Source of the DNA: Polynucleobacter finlandensis
GTDB taxonomy: Bacteria; Pseudomonadota; Gammaproteobacteria; Burkholderiales; Burkholderiaceae
Direction: 5' to 3'
Assembly (NCBI RefSeq): GCF_018881755.1
Contig: NZ_JACVPS010000015.1
Span: 1-64,000, forward strand
DNA length: 64,000 nt
Shown here in pieces: positions 47,747-57,164 of the stretch. The position numbers were made by a program, and so were the translations under genes. The notes under the pieces were generated by a model. The model was not told the origin of the DNA. It saw only the letters and a list, made by a program, of their open reading frames with translations, and made no database searches. Position 1 is the stretch's first letter; each line of letters opens with the position of its first letter.

Positions 47747-48674
47747 GGTCCGAGACTTTCTCGCCGAGCAAACCAGTAGGACGCAACACTAAAACCAGGA
47801 TAAGCACGAGGAAGGCAAAGATATCTTGGTAGTTAGAACCAAAAACGCCGCCTGTTAGCTCGCCAATGTAGCCGGCACCCAATGATTCAATTAAGCCTAA
47901 GAGCAGGCCACCCAACATAGCGCCCTGTAAATTTCCAATGCCACCTAATACGGCAGCAGTAAAGGCTTTAAGCCCAGGAATAAATCCCATATAGAAATGC
48001 ACATTGCCATAATTACTGGCAATCATCACGCCCGCTAGACCGGCCAATGCACCGCCCAACATAAAGGTGATGGAGATCACACGATTGGGATTGACACCCA
48101 TCAGTGCAGCAATTTGTGTTTGCTCTGCAGTGGCGCGCATAGCGCGGCCTAGCTTAGTTTTTTCCACTAAGAACAGTAACCCGCACATGACTACTAGCGC
48201 AACCACAATGATGACAATTTCTTTTCCGGTAATAGTTGCACCGCTACCAAATACGTCAATAGGGCTTGATGGCAGCAACTGTGGATAGGTCATGGGATTA
48301 CGCGACCAGATCATCATCGCAATTGTCTGCAGCAGAATTGACATGCCGATGGCAGAAATCAAGGGGGCTAAACGCGGGGCATTACGTAATGGGCGGTAGG
48401 CAATGCGCTCAATCAAATAGCTCAGACCGGCGCAGACCGCCATCGTGACCGGTAAGACGATTAAGAGTGTTAACCATCCTGGTAAATCACTTGTGAGACT
48501 CAGAATCAACCGCAGCAATGACAACGACACCATGGCACCGATCATCAATACTTCACCATGGGCAAAATTAATAATGCCCAGTACGCCATACACCATGGTG
48601 TAACCCAGAGCAATCAAGGCATAAATGCTACCAAGCACTAAGCCGTTGATGATCTGCTGGAGGAGGATATCCAT
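47739..48674 (-). CDS. livH: Branched-chain amino-acid ABC transporter permease LivH
   Basis: 311 residues, about eight hydrophobic segments, starting MDILLQQIINGLVLGSIYAL, the LivH hallmark. The docking loop is RAMRATAEQTQIAALMGVN near 190. It pairs with LivM. A terminator hairpin lies between it and livK upstream. Confidence 0.95.
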   Translation of the reverse strand: MDILLQQIINGLVLGSIYALIALGYTMVYGVLGIINFAHGEVLMIGAMVSLSLLRLILSLTSDLPGWLTLLIVLPVTMAVCAGLSYLIERIAYRPLRNAPRLAPLISAIGMSILLQTIAMMIWSRNPMTYPQLLPSSPIDVFGSGATITGKEIVIIVVALVVMCGLLFLVEKTKLGRAMRATAEQTQIAALMGVNPNRVISITFMLGGALAGLAGVMIASNYGNVHFYMGFIPGLKAFTAAVLGGIGNLQGAMLGGLLLGLIESLGAGYIGELTGGVFGSNYQDIFAFLVLILVLVLRPTGLLGEKVSDRA

Positions 48675-48724
48675 TAATTCAATCGGGAAATTAAATGAAA
48701 TGAGTTTAGGTCACAAGATAAGGT

Positions 48725-48758
48725 CAAAAAAAACAGCACCGCAATTGCGGTGCTGTTT
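48725..48758 (-). terminator. Attenuator between livK and livH
   Basis: Perfect 12-bp stem (48731-48742 with 48747-48758) with a four-base AATT loop and a T-run on the minus strand. It begins 14 nt after the livK stop. Readthrough would be needed to express livHMGF from the livK promoter, giving excess binding protein. Confidence 0.88.
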
Positions 48759-48771
48759 GAGTTGAGGCCTC

Positions 48772-49953
48772 TTACATCTTAATGACTTCAAGAACCGTTT
48801 TCTTTTTGTCTTTAAAGTCGTACAAAGTAATCACGCCTTCTTTCATATCGCCTTTGTTATCAAAAGCAATGTTGCCAATCAGGCCCGTCATCTTAGTATC
48901 TGGCATCACCAACAAGATCTTAGAAGGGTCGGTAGAGTTGGCGCGCTTCATAGAATCCACCAAGACATACACCGCATCATAGGTAAATGGCGCATAAATT
49001 TGCACATCAGAATTAAAGCGTTCTTTGTAGCGCCTCTGGAAGTCTGCACCCTGAGCCATTTTAGAAAGAGCCATACCTGCTTCAGAGCACACTACGTTCA
49101 CCACCGCATCACCAGCAAGTTCAGCCAATTTTTCAGTACACATGCCGTCACCACCAACTACTTTGGCTTTAATACCAAGCTCTGCTGCCTGCTTAGTTAA
49201 TGGACCACCAGTCGCATCCATACCGCCGTACATGATGACGTCAGGCTTAGTGCCCTTCACTTTAGTCAGAATGGCTTTGAAGTCAGTAGCCTTGTTATTG
49301 CTAGCCTCGCGGGTAACGACTTTGACGCCAGCAGCTTTAATGGTTTTTTCGAACTCATCAGCTAAGCCTTTACCGTATTGAGTGGAGTCATCAATGATGG
49401 CTACGGTTTTTGCTTTCAAGTTTTTGGATACGTAGTCAGCCAAGGCTGGACCTTGTTGCGCATCTGTTGCTACTAAGCGATAAGTCGTTTTAAAACCCTG
49501 CTTGGTGTAATCAGGATTGGTAGATGATGGGGAAATCTGGGTAATGCCTGCATCACTATAAATTTTTGATGCTGGAATACTGGTGCCAGAGTTTAAGTGG
49601 CCAACAACTCCAGCCACTTTTGCATCAACTAATTTTTGCGCGACTTGCGTTGCTGTCTTTGGATCTTCTGCATCATCCTCAGGCACCAAAGTCAAAACGA
49701 CTTTTTTACCGTCAATCGTCAAGCCGGCCTTGTTAATTTCTTCAAGAGCGAGGCGTGCGCCGTTTTCATTATCTTTACCCAAGTGCGCAATCGGGCCAGT
49801 CAATGGGGCAACGTGACCAATTTTGACCTCAACAGCATCGCTAGGAATCGAGCTAGCTTTGTCGCCACCTTTTCCGCAGCCCGCTAGCATCAATACCGTA
49901 GCAGCTGAAACGGCCAATGCACTCTTGATAAATATCCCTTTTGAATCGCTCAT
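48772..49953 (-). CDS. livK: Branched-chain amino-acid binding protein (lipoprotein)
   Basis: 393 residues from ATG 49953, chosen because AAAGGAG lies 6 nt upstream; the in-frame ATG at 49977 precedes this site. A lipoprotein signal with lipobox LAGC (Cys near 26) anchors it to a membrane. The Peripla_BP_6 domain starts VEVKIGHVAPLTGPIAHLGKDN. It captures Leu/Ile/Val or related amino acids. The ispH stop lies 24 bp upstream. Confidence 0.94.
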   Translation of the reverse strand: MSDSKGIFIKSALAVSAATVLMLAGCGKGGDKASSIPSDAVEVKIGHVAPLTGPIAHLGKDNENGARLALEEINKAGLTIDGKKVVLTLVPEDDAEDPKTATQVAQKLVDAKVAGVVGHLNSGTSIPASKIYSDAGITQISPSSTNPDYTKQGFKTTYRLVATDAQQGPALADYVSKNLKAKTVAIIDDSTQYGKGLADEFEKTIKAAGVKVVTREASNNKATDFKAILTKVKGTKPDVIMYGGMDATGGPLTKQAAELGIKAKVVGGDGMCTEKLAELAGDAVVNVVCSEAGMALSKMAQGADFQRRYKERFNSDVQIYAPFTYDAVYVLVDSMKRANSTDPSKILLVMPDTKMTGLIGNIAFDNKGDMKEGVITLYDFKDKKKTVLEVIKM

Positions 49954-49976
49954 CAACAACTCCTTTAGTAAATGCA

Positions 49977-50918
49977 TCAGTTAACTAAGTTTTTAGGTAA
50001 TGAAAATATTACATCTTCGACAACACCGTCTAGATTGCGCACCTGTCTGGGTCCAAATTCTTGTATGCGCGCCACAATCGCCTGTGCCAAGCTCTCGGGG
50101 GCTGAAGCGCCTGCAGTTAGGCCTACCCGCTTTTTACCAGCAAACCATTCTGGCTTCAGTTGTTCAGGTGCATCCACCATATAGGAAGGTACGCCTAATT
50201 TTTCAGACAACTCTCGCAAGCGATTGGAGTTAGAGCTCGTCGCGCTACCCACGACAATCACCACCTCAACTTGGGGTGCCATAAATTTGACAGCATCCTG
50301 GCGATTCTGTGTCGCATAACAAATATCTTGCTTACGAGGCTGAACAATCTTGGGAAACTTTTGGGTCAAGGCTTCAACAATCTCTTTGGTTTCATCTACA
50401 GAGAGCGTGGTTTGCGTGACAAAAGCCATTTTTTCATCTGCTGCAAATGGCAGGCCTGCTATATCAGCCACCCTCTCAATCAAAAACACGCCTTCTTTGA
50501 CCTGGCCCATCGTGCCCTCAACCTCAGGATGCCCTGCATGGCCAATCATCAACACAGTGAAGCCGTCTTTACACATCTTCACAACCTCAAGATGCACCTT
50601 GGTCACTAAAGGACAGGTCGCGTCATATACCTGCAGCCCCCGCTCCTCTGCATCCCTACGAACTTCTTGAGATACCCCGTGAGCGCTAAAGACCACAATG
50701 CCACCCTTGGGAACTTCATGCAATTCCTCAACGAAGACTGCGCCTTTTTCTCGCAGCTCATTGACCACATAAACGTTGTGCACAATTTCATGTCGCACAT
50801 AAATCGGCGCGCCAAAACGTGTCAATGCTTCATCTACGATATGAATCGCTCTATCAACACCCGCGCAAAAACCACGGGGTTGAGCCATCAAAATTTCTGC
50901 AGTGTCTTTATCGCTCAT
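49977..50918 (-). CDS. ispH: 4-hydroxy-3-methylbut-2-enyl diphosphate reductase
   Basis: 313 residues, the last MEP-pathway step, making isopentenyl and dimethylallyl diphosphate. Three iron-sulfur cysteines are in GFCAGVDRAI (near 18), DATCPLVTKVH (near 102) and DICYATQNRQ (near 203). It follows fkpB by 6 bp, the same order as in E. coli. Completes the isoprenoid set with dxs and ispA. Confidence 0.97.
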   Translation of the reverse strand: MSDKDTAEILMAQPRGFCAGVDRAIHIVDEALTRFGAPIYVRHEIVHNVYVVNELREKGAVFVEELHEVPKGGIVVFSAHGVSQEVRRDAEERGLQVYDATCPLVTKVHLEVVKMCKDGFTVLMIGHAGHPEVEGTMGQVKEGVFLIERVADIAGLPFAADEKMAFVTQTTLSVDETKEIVEALTQKFPKIVQPRKQDICYATQNRQDAVKFMAPQVEVVIVVGSATSSNSNRLRELSEKLGVPSYMVDAPEQLKPEWFAGKKRVGLTAGASAPESLAQAIVARIQEFGPRQVRNLDGVVEDVIFSLPKNLVN

Positions 50919-50924
50919 CTGGAT

Positions 50925-51371
50925 TTAAAGGATGCCAACGATTTCAGCTTCAAACGTCACCGGCCTTCCAGCCAAGGGGTGATTGAAATCAAACCAAGCG
51001 CCCTCTTCATTAATCGATTGCAACACACCCGCATATTGAGCGCCGCCAGGAGCATTGAACTCAATCACATCACCAGGATTAAATTGCACGTCGTCATCGC
51101 GCCCTTCTTTCAAAGCGCCCAAGGAAACCCACTGCACTAAATCGTCTTTGCGCTCTCCGAAACTTTCTTCCGGCGGCAATAAGGCAGTCTTTTTTTCACC
51201 CAAACCAAGTCCTAACAACACCTTTTCAAAACAAGGCGCAAATTGTCCAGATCCCATCATCACCGTTGCAGGGCGGTCAATAAAGGTATTGATGTAATCC
51301 TCCCCACTGGGCAAAGTCAGCCGATAGTTGAGAGTCAAGTAGGAGTTAGGCAACACCGTAAGCTTAGTCAT
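50925..51371 (-). CDS. fkpB: FKBP-type peptidyl-prolyl isomerase (SlpA/FkpB)
   Basis: 148 residues from ATG 51371. An SlyD-like FKBP with the LNYRLTLPSGEDYINTF start and insert domain (about 65-125), ending with NHPLAGRPVTFEAEIVGI. It helps fold proteins in the cytoplasm. Position beside ispH is conserved. A TACAAT hexamer lies 6 nt before the ATG and there is no ribosome site. Confidence 0.93.
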   Translation of the reverse strand: MTKLTVLPNSYLTLNYRLTLPSGEDYINTFIDRPATVMMGSGQFAPCFEKVLLGLGLGEKKTALLPPEESFGERKDDLVQWVSLGALKEGRDDDVQFNPGDVIEFNAPGGAQYAGVLQSINEEGAWFDFNHPLAGRPVTFEAEIVGIL

Positions 51372-51377
51372 AAGGTG

Positions 51378-51383
51378 ATTGTA
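51378..51383 (-). promoter_or_regulatory. -10 element of fkpB
   Basis: TACAAT on the minus strand followed by CACCTT and then the fkpB ATG. No clear -35. It predicts a start site at or near the ATG. Confidence 0.45.
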
Positions 51384-51401
51384 TCTAGACCCGTACAAAC
51401 T

Positions 51402-52097
51402 ATGCACTCCCCGATTTCAGATTGGCCTAAAACAGAGCAGCCCCGAGAGAAGCTCCGCACCCATGGGGCGGCTTTTTTGACTGATGCTGAGTTATTAGCC
51501 ATTTTTCTCAGGGTGGGGGTGAAAGGTAAGTCAGCCGTAGCCCTTGCCGAAGACCTGCTTCATCACTTTGGAAGCCTGCCAAAGCTATTGAATTCCAGCC
51601 CAGAAGAGCTGACGCAAATCCATGGAATGGGACTATCTAAGTGGTCACAAATCCAGGCCGCCTATGAGCTGGTAAAGCGTAGTCTTGAGGAGGGATTGGC
51701 TCAAGACTCTATTTTTTTATCGCCCATGCATGTCCGAGAGTTCTTACAGGCCAAAATTGGGCGTCTACCCCATGAGGTCTTTCTTTGTCTTTACCTGGAC
51801 TCCCGCTATCGCCTAATCGAGTGTCAGGAGCTGTTTCGGGGCTCCATCACCCAGACCGCCGTATACCCCAGAGAAATCCTCAAAGAAGCCTTGGCCAGAA
51901 ATGCCAGCGCCCTAATCGTGGCTCACAATCACCCTAGTGGCAACCCGATTCCCAGCGAAGCTGACCAAAACCTTACCCAAACCCTCAAAAACGCCTTGCA
52001 ATTGGTCGATATTCCCCTGCTTGACCACTGCATTGTGAGCGGCAGTGGATTTTTCTCGTTTTCGGATGCTGGCCTTATGAAAATTGGTGATAAATGA
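51402..52097 (+). CDS. radC: RadC-family JAB domain protein
   Basis: 231 residues from ATG 51402 (MHSPISDWPKTEQPREKL). An N-terminal helix-hairpin-helix (LLNSSPEELTQIHGMGL) is followed by a JAB/MPN metalloprotease-like domain with VAHNHPSGNPIPSEAD (H-x-H ... D metal ligands, near 180). The name from DNA repair is historical; function remains unclear. It lies upstream of rpmBG as in E. coli. Confidence 0.94.
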   Translation: MHSPISDWPKTEQPREKLRTHGAAFLTDAELLAIFLRVGVKGKSAVALAEDLLHHFGSLPKLLNSSPEELTQIHGMGLSKWSQIQAAYELVKRSLEEGLAQDSIFLSPMHVREFLQAKIGRLPHEVFLCLYLDSRYRLIECQELFRGSITQTAVYPREILKEALARNASALIVAHNHPSGNPIPSEADQNLTQTLKNALQLVDIPLLDHCIVSGSGFFSFSDAGLMKIGDK

Positions 52098-52201
52098 TAG
52101 TAAATACTAACTTAACTAATAATTTACACCCCAAAAAGCCTTTTGGCCTGGCAGGGCTCCAAACTAAAGCGCATTGGGGGTAGATCAAAAGGGGCTTAGC
52201 C

Positions 52202-52210
52202 TGATACAAT
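52202..52210 (+). promoter_or_regulatory. Extended -10 promoter of rpmBG
   Basis: TGATACAAT (TGn plus TACAAT) 30 nt before the rpmB ATG. No clear -35. It mirrors the extended -10 before rpsU. Confidence 0.5.
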
Positions 52211-52240
52211 CTTCTTTTTTCGCAATTAATGGAGTCCGTC

Positions 52241-52474
52241 ATGGCAAAAGTTTGCCAAGTCACTGGGAAGAAGCCGATGGTTGGCAACAATGTATCCCAT
52301 GCAAACAATAAAACGAAGCGTCGCTTTTTGCCTAATCTGCAAAACCGCCGTTTCTGGGTTGAATCTGAAAACCGTTGGATTAGCTTGCGCTTAACCAATG
52401 CTGGTTTGCGCGTTATCGACAAAAATGGCATCGATGCTGTTTTGACTGATCTACGTGCACGCGGCGAAATTTAA
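52241..52474 (+). CDS. rpmB: 50S ribosomal protein bL28
   Basis: 77 residues from ATG 52241 with GGAG 6 nt upstream. [20 protein letters not shown] and the [13 protein letters not shown] segment are diagnostic. It is followed by rpmG after 11 bp. Confidence 0.98.
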   Translation: MAKVCQVTGKKPMVGNNVSHANNKTKRRFLPNLQNRRFWVESENRWISLRLTNAGLRVIDKNGIDAVLTDLRARGEI

Positions 52475-52485
52475 GGAGCACAAAA

Positions 52486-52653
52486 ATGGCTAAAGGCGGC
52501 AGAGAAAAAATCAAATTAGAGTCATCAGCTGGTACTGGTCACTTCTATACCACTTCAAAAAACAAGCGTACAAAGCCTGAGAAAATGGAGATCATGAAGT
52601 TCGATCCAACCATTCGCAAGCACGTTGCTTACAAAGAAACAAAGCTCAAGTAA
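52486..52653 (+). CDS. rpmG: 50S ribosomal protein bL33
   Basis: 55 residues: [20 protein letters not shown] ... ETKLK. GGAG lies 8 nt before the ATG. It has no cysteine, so it is the zinc-free (C-minus) form of L33, which needs no zinc ribbon. Terminator 20 bp downstream. Confidence 0.97.
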   Translation: MAKGGREKIKLESSAGTGHFYTTSKNKRTKPEKMEIMKFDPTIRKHVAYKETKLK

Positions 52654-52673
52654 TTTACGTACTTGCAGCAAAT

Positions 52674-52702
52674 AAAAAACCCGCTACATCAGCGGGTTTT
52701 TT
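52674..52702. terminator. Bidirectional terminator between rpmG and the desaturase gene
   Basis: Eight-base stem (52678-52685 with 52691-52698), five-base loop, with A-run and T-run on either side, so it can serve both convergent genes. Confidence 0.9.
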
Positions 52703-52723
52703 ATTGTCCATGACTCGACCAAC

Positions 52724-53923
52724 TTATACGTAGCGACGTAATCGTAAAGAAAAGTCACGCAAACTCGAGAGGCCACTCTCTTCGGCACGCTGACACCAAG
52801 TATGCAATTGCGATAACAACTGATCACCAGTTGCATTAGAACGACTCCAGATTGCTTGCAAGTCGCGTCGCATTTCAATCATCTTGCGCAACTGTGTATT
52901 GCTAGCAATCAACTCTTCAAGCTTTGCCTTTTCTGCCTCGCTTAAGCGGGCTTCATCTTTACCCAACCAGGTGCGCGCATCCTTTAGATGTGAGGCTAAT
53001 ACCTGCATATGCTGGACTTCATTACTAAAGAAACTCCGCAGAGTCTTACTATAACGAGCCATGATTTCATAACGGTTGGCAATGATTGCCTCAAGAGTGC
53101 CTTGATCTGCGGGGCGTAAGTCGCTCAGCACTGGCTTTGGTGAAGTCTTCTTCACTTTAGCCAAACCTACTGTGCTCATCATCTGAATATAGAGCCAGCC
53201 AATATCGAATTCGTACCATTTGTTGGAAAGCTTGGCACTCGTCGCAAAGGTGTGATGATTATTATGTAACTCTTCGCCGCCAATCAAAATTCCCCAGGGA
53301 ACAATATTGGTGGAGGCATCTTCACAATCGTAGTTGCGATATCCCCAGTAGTGGCCAATACCATTGATGATGCCGGCAGCAGTAATCGGAATCCACAGCA
53401 TTTGTACAGCCCAAACAGTCAGGCCAATTGCGCCAAATAAAAACACATCGATGATGAGCATCAAACCAAGACCTTGCCAAGAAAGGCTGGCATAAACATT
53501 GTGCTCAATCCAATCATCTGGTGTGCCATGGCCAAACTTATCTAGTGTCTCTTGATTTTTGGATTCTGTTTTGTAGAGTTCAGCTCCACGAGAAAGAACG
53601 GTGCCAATACCGAGGATTTGTGGGCTGTGCGGATCATCAACGGTCTCGCATTTAGCGTGATGCTTGCGGTGAATGGCTGCCCACTCCTTAGTAACCATGC
53701 TGGTTGTAAGCCACAACCAAAAACGGAAAAAATGGGATGCAATTGGATGCAAATCTAAAGCACGGTGCGCTTGGCAGCGATGCAAAAAGATCGTGACGCT
53801 AGCAATCGTGATGTGGGTAACGATCAAGGTGAAAACCAGAATTTGCCACCAAGACCAGTCTAAATATCCGTGCGCAAGCCAATTCAGAAAGAGGTCAAAA
53901 CTTGAAACTGAAGCTGTGTTCAA
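52724..53923 (-). CDS. Acyl-CoA/fatty-acid desaturase (delta-9 type)
   Basis: 399 residues with three histidine boxes: HRCQAHR (near 47), HRKHH (near 86) and HNNHH (near 219), which bind the di-iron site, and four membrane helices. The C-terminal 120 residues are a helical, charged extension. It makes unsaturated acyl chains. The start is a TTG at 53923 with AGGGA 7 nt upstream; no ATG lies nearby in frame. Regulation not visible. Confidence 0.9.
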   Translation of the reverse strand: MNTASVSSFDLFLNWLAHGYLDWSWWQILVFTLIVTHITIASVTIFLHRCQAHRALDLHPIASHFFRFWLWLTTSMVTKEWAAIHRKHHAKCETVDDPHSPQILGIGTVLSRGAELYKTESKNQETLDKFGHGTPDDWIEHNVYASLSWQGLGLMLIIDVFLFGAIGLTVWAVQMLWIPITAAGIINGIGHYWGYRNYDCEDASTNIVPWGILIGGEELHNNHHTFATSAKLSNKWYEFDIGWLYIQMMSTVGLAKVKKTSPKPVLSDLRPADQGTLEAIIANRYEIMARYSKTLRSFFSNEVQHMQVLASHLKDARTWLGKDEARLSEAEKAKLEELIASNTQLRKMIEMRRDLQAIWSRSNATGDQLLSQLHTWCQRAEESGLSSLRDFSLRLRRYV

Positions 53924-53956
53924 AAGGGTGTCCCTAAAGAGGTCTAAACCTTTATT

Positions 53957-55549
53957 TTAATTCTTCTCAGCCTTCTCCAGCTTCTTAGTTTTCACTTTTT
54001 TCTCTGTTAACGCTTCTTTCTCGCCATCCGCTACTGGTGCGGACGCTTTCTTTTGGAACACGGCCCCAAAGAAACCATCTGTTCCATGAATATGTGGCCA
54101 CAACTGCCACCAAGGGTTATCCAGACTGCAACCAACGGGTAAGGCATCTTTTGGAAAAAGGGGCTTGAGCACCTCAGCCGCTGGAACAACCTCAAAATTA
54201 GGGTGCGATGCTAAGAAAGCCTCGGCAATGGCTTGATTTTCTTGGGGTAACAAGCTGCAGGTGGCATACACCAGGCGACCACCTGGCTTTAGCAAGCGAC
54301 TTGCAGAGGCCAAAATATTGCTTTGCTTTTCATTTAACTCCAAGAGTCCAGCAGGCGTTTGACGCCATTTGATATCCGGGTTGCGTCTGAGTGTTCCCAT
54401 ACCGCTACAAGGGGCATCAACCAAGACTCGATCAATCTTTCCGGCTAGACGTTTGATCTTGGCATCGTTCTCACTATCAATCCACACAGGATGAACGTTT
54501 GAAAGGCCGCTACGGGCCTGCCTTGGCTTCAAATTGGCCAAGCGACGCTCAGATGTATCAAGAGCATACAAACGCCCTGTGGAGCGCATGAGTGCCCCAA
54601 TCGCTAAAGTCTTGCCACCAGCACCAGCACAGAAGTCGACCACCATTTCACCGCGCTTAGGTGCAAGCAAATAGGACAGCAACTGACTGCCCTCGTCTTG
54701 TACTTCAAACATGCCAGCTTTAAAGCCAACAGTGTTCTGCAAAGCAGGCTTACCCATGATGCGAACACCATCAGGCGCATAAGGCGTTGGAATGGCTTGA
54801 TAACGCCCACCCAAGGCATTCATCTCGGCGAGTAATTGCTCGCGAGTTGTCTTCATCGTATTGGCACGCAAGTCCAGCAAGGCTGGTTGCATCAAAGACT
54901 TAGCAAGTTCCTCACGCGCTTCTTCACCAGGATATTTTCCAAATGCATCCCAAAGCCAGTCGGGCAAGTTGTTGCGAACCAGTGGATTTAAAGTGGCACG
55001 GTCAACGGTTGAGACATGTTGCAACCATTCGTATTCGCCAGGTTTGAGCACGTGAGCTAAGTCAGCAATTGCACTCTCTGCACGATTAGCCGAACCAAGA
55101 CCACCTTCAGTCAGAGCGGACATCAAACCCAAGAGGGCTAAGCGTCTAGCTTGAGAACCTTCGCCACTCACGGCAAGTTGAGAGAGCTCGTTTTTACGAC
55201 GCAAAATAGCAAATGCACTCTCTGCAATCAGCGCGCGATCGCGATTGCCAAGCTGCGGCTCGGAGCGGAAATAGCGACTCACCACCCGATCAGCTGGTTG
55301 CTCAAAACTCAACAACTCTGGAAGCAAGCGCTCTAAATGCAGCGCATGTTGAGGCAAAGCCTTGGCGTTGGAGAAATTCTTTTGCCCTACTGGTGCAATG
55401 AGGTTGCCACTAGCATTGCGACGCTCAGTACTACGTTGTGGATCTCTAGATTTAGCAGCGTAACTTTTTTCGGGGCCTAGCCTTGAGCTAGATCTGGAGC
55501 CGGATTTAGAGCTACTACCAGCTCCGCGGGATGAACGTTCTTTACTCAT
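53957..55549 (-). CDS. rsmB: 16S rRNA (cytosine) methyltransferase, RsmB/NOP family
   Basis: 530 residues. A basic, Ser-rich N-terminus (about 1-60), a NusB-like helical domain, and a SAM methyltransferase with CAGAGGKTLAIG (near 307), catalytic-Cys VDAPCSGMGTLRRNP (near 380) and ATCSLLPQEN (near 428). Likely makes m5C967-type modification. The C-terminal 30 residues are again Lys-rich. Its ATG overlaps the purN TGA as ATGA. Confidence 0.9.
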   Translation of the reverse strand: MSKERSSRGAGSSSKSGSRSSSRLGPEKSYAAKSRDPQRSTERRNASGNLIAPVGQKNFSNAKALPQHALHLERLLPELLSFEQPADRVVSRYFRSEPQLGNRDRALIAESAFAILRRKNELSQLAVSGEGSQARRLALLGLMSALTEGGLGSANRAESAIADLAHVLKPGEYEWLQHVSTVDRATLNPLVRNNLPDWLWDAFGKYPGEEAREELAKSLMQPALLDLRANTMKTTREQLLAEMNALGGRYQAIPTPYAPDGVRIMGKPALQNTVGFKAGMFEVQDEGSQLLSYLLAPKRGEMVVDFCAGAGGKTLAIGALMRSTGRLYALDTSERRLANLKPRQARSGLSNVHPVWIDSENDAKIKRLAGKIDRVLVDAPCSGMGTLRRNPDIKWRQTPAGLLELNEKQSNILASASRLLKPGGRLVYATCSLLPQENQAIAEAFLASHPNFEVVPAAEVLKPLFPKDALPVGCSLDNPWWQLWPHIHGTDGFFGAVFQKKASAPVADGEKEALTEKKVKTKKLEKAEKN

Positions 55550-56175
55550 AATTTCAATAATTGCGACTCTGGGGGGAAAAGCTTCACTTGATTACCTTCT
55601 ATTCGCAATCGTCCATCAAGGAACCATTTTACGGCCCGCGGGTAAATCTGATGCTCAGCGGCTAAAACTCGCGCCGCCAAACTGTCGGCATCATCTCCTT
55701 CAAGTACCGGAACAGAGGCCTGACAGATGATTGGACCCTCATCCACGCCTTCGGTCACAAAATGTACGGTGGCACCATGTTCCTTCACGCCGGCCTCTAA
55801 AGCACGCTCATGCGTGTGCAAACCAGGGAAGGCTGGCAGCAAGGCTGGGTGGATATTGATCAATCTCCCCTCAAAATGACGAATAAAGCCCGGAGTCAGA
55901 ATTCTCATAAAACCGGCTAAGACCACCAAATCAGCACCCAATTCATCAATCTTGGCAATTAAGGCTGCATCGAAAGACTCTCGGGAAGCATGCTCACGGT
56001 GCTCAATGAAAAAGGCTGGAATGCCCTGAGAGCGAGCAAAATCAAGGCCATTAGCGGCTGAGTGGTTAGCAATGACCCCGGCAAACTTGACCGGCCACTG
56101 CTCTTTTTGGGCTATTTTGACGATGGCCTCGAAATTAGATCCGCGGCCTGAGATTAAGGTGACGATAGAAGGCAT
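55546..56175 (-). CDS. purN: Phosphoribosylglycinamide formyltransferase
   Basis: 209 residues from ATG 56175. SGRGSNFEAIV (near 8-18) binds the substrate, and FMRILTPGFIRHFEGRLINIHPALLPAFPG (97-126) carries the catalytic Asn and His; DEGPIICQ lies near 145. It uses 10-formyl-tetrahydrofolate in purine synthesis. No ribosome site; a -10 element lies 6 nt upstream. Coupled to rsmB. Confidence 0.96.
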   Translation of the reverse strand: MPSIVTLISGRGSNFEAIVKIAQKEQWPVKFAGVIANHSAANGLDFARSQGIPAFFIEHREHASRESFDAALIAKIDELGADLVVLAGFMRILTPGFIRHFEGRLINIHPALLPAFPGLHTHERALEAGVKEHGATVHFVTEGVDEGPIICQASVPVLEGDDADSLAARVLAAEHQIYPRAVKWFLDGRLRIEGNQVKLFPPESQLLKL

Positions 56176-56181
56176 GCCCAC

Positions 56182-56189
56182 AATATAAT
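56182..56189. promoter_or_regulatory. Overlapping divergent -10 elements, purN and ribF
   Basis: Plus strand TATAAT (56184-56189) would serve ribF with a ~18 nt leader; minus strand TATATT (56187-56182) stands 6 nt before the purN ATG. The two share four base pairs. Confidence 0.45.
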
Positions 56190-56213
56190 TCAAGGCTACC
56201 CTGAAAGCGATTT

Positions 56214-57164
56214 GTGAACGTATTCCGTGGCCCCACCCAGTTTTCTGCAGGACCAGCTTGTGCCTTAACCATCGGCAATTTCGATGGCGTGCACAGGGGT
56301 CATCGCGCCCTGCTCGAAGAGCTTAAAAAGGGAGCCGAGGAAAAAGGTTTGGTCAGTTGCGTCATGACGTTTGAGCCCCACCCTAAAGAATTCTTCTCCC
56401 CAGAACAGGCGCCACCGCGCATTCTCAATTTGCGGGACAAGTTAGCTGCCTTTGCAGAGATCGGCATTGATCGTGTCGTCGTAGAACATTTCAACTCCGC
56501 ATTTGCCGCACTCACTCCCGAAGAATTTGTTTCTGACATTCTGATGAAACGTCTCAATGCAAAATGGATTTTGATTGGGGATGATTTTTGCTACGGGGCA
56601 AAACGTGCTGGTAATTTTGCAACGCTCAAAGCAGCTGGTGAAAAATATGGCTTCGAAGTTTCTAGCATTCATACCGTTCATGAAAGTGGTGAGCGCATTT
56701 CTAGTTCAGCATTACGCACTGCACTTGCAAATGGTGATATGACCCAAGCCAAAAAACTACTTGGTCGTCACTATGGAATTTCTGGGCACGTGATTCATGG
56801 TCAACAACTTGGCCGCACTCTTGGCTTTCCAACATTGAACCTAGCGGTTGCTAATCACTTGCATCACCGCAAACCTGCTACCAGTGGCATCTTCACTGCC
56901 CAGGTCATTGGCCTGACGGATAAGCCTTTGCCAGCGGTAGCTAGCCTTGGCGTCAGGCCTACTGTAGAAGATGAAGGTCGCGTTCTACTGGAGACCCATA
57001 TCTTTGATTACCAACAAGATGTTTACGGCAAAATTATTACCGTTGAACTCTTAGAAAAAATTCGTGATGAGGCAAAGTACGATAGCCTCGACACTCTTAC
57101 ACAAGCTATTGCAGCAGATGCAAAGCACGCCAGAAATTATTTCCAGAAAAAAGTCTATGTCTGA
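56214..57164 (+). CDS. ribF: Bifunctional riboflavin kinase/FAD synthetase
   Basis: 316 residues starting with GTG at 56214. The N-terminal FAD synthetase has [12 protein letters not shown] (20-31) and the C-terminal flavokinase has [12 protein letters not shown] (near 202) and GVRPTV. It makes FMN and FAD. Its last 8 bases overlap ileS, as in the E. coli order ribF-ileS-lspA. Confidence 0.96.
   Translation: MNVFRGPTQFSAGPACALTIGNFDGVHRGHRALLEELKKGAEEKGLVSCVMTFEPHPKEFFSPEQAPPRILNLRDKLAAFAEIGIDRVVVEHFNSAFAALTPEEFVSDILMKRLNAKWILIGDDFCYGAKRAGNFATLKAAGEKYGFEVSSIHTVHESGERISSSALRTALANGDMTQAKKLLGRHYGISGHVIHGQQLGRTLGFPTLNLAVANHLHHRKPATSGIFTAQVIGLTDKPLPAVASLGVRPTVEDEGRVLLETHIFDYQQDVYGKIITVELLEKIRDEAKYDSLDTLTQAIAADAKHARNYFQKKVYV

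Noticed and set aside
57064..57156. Longer ileS start
   Set aside because: It lies inside ribF in another frame; the conserved IleRS N-terminus begins at 57157.
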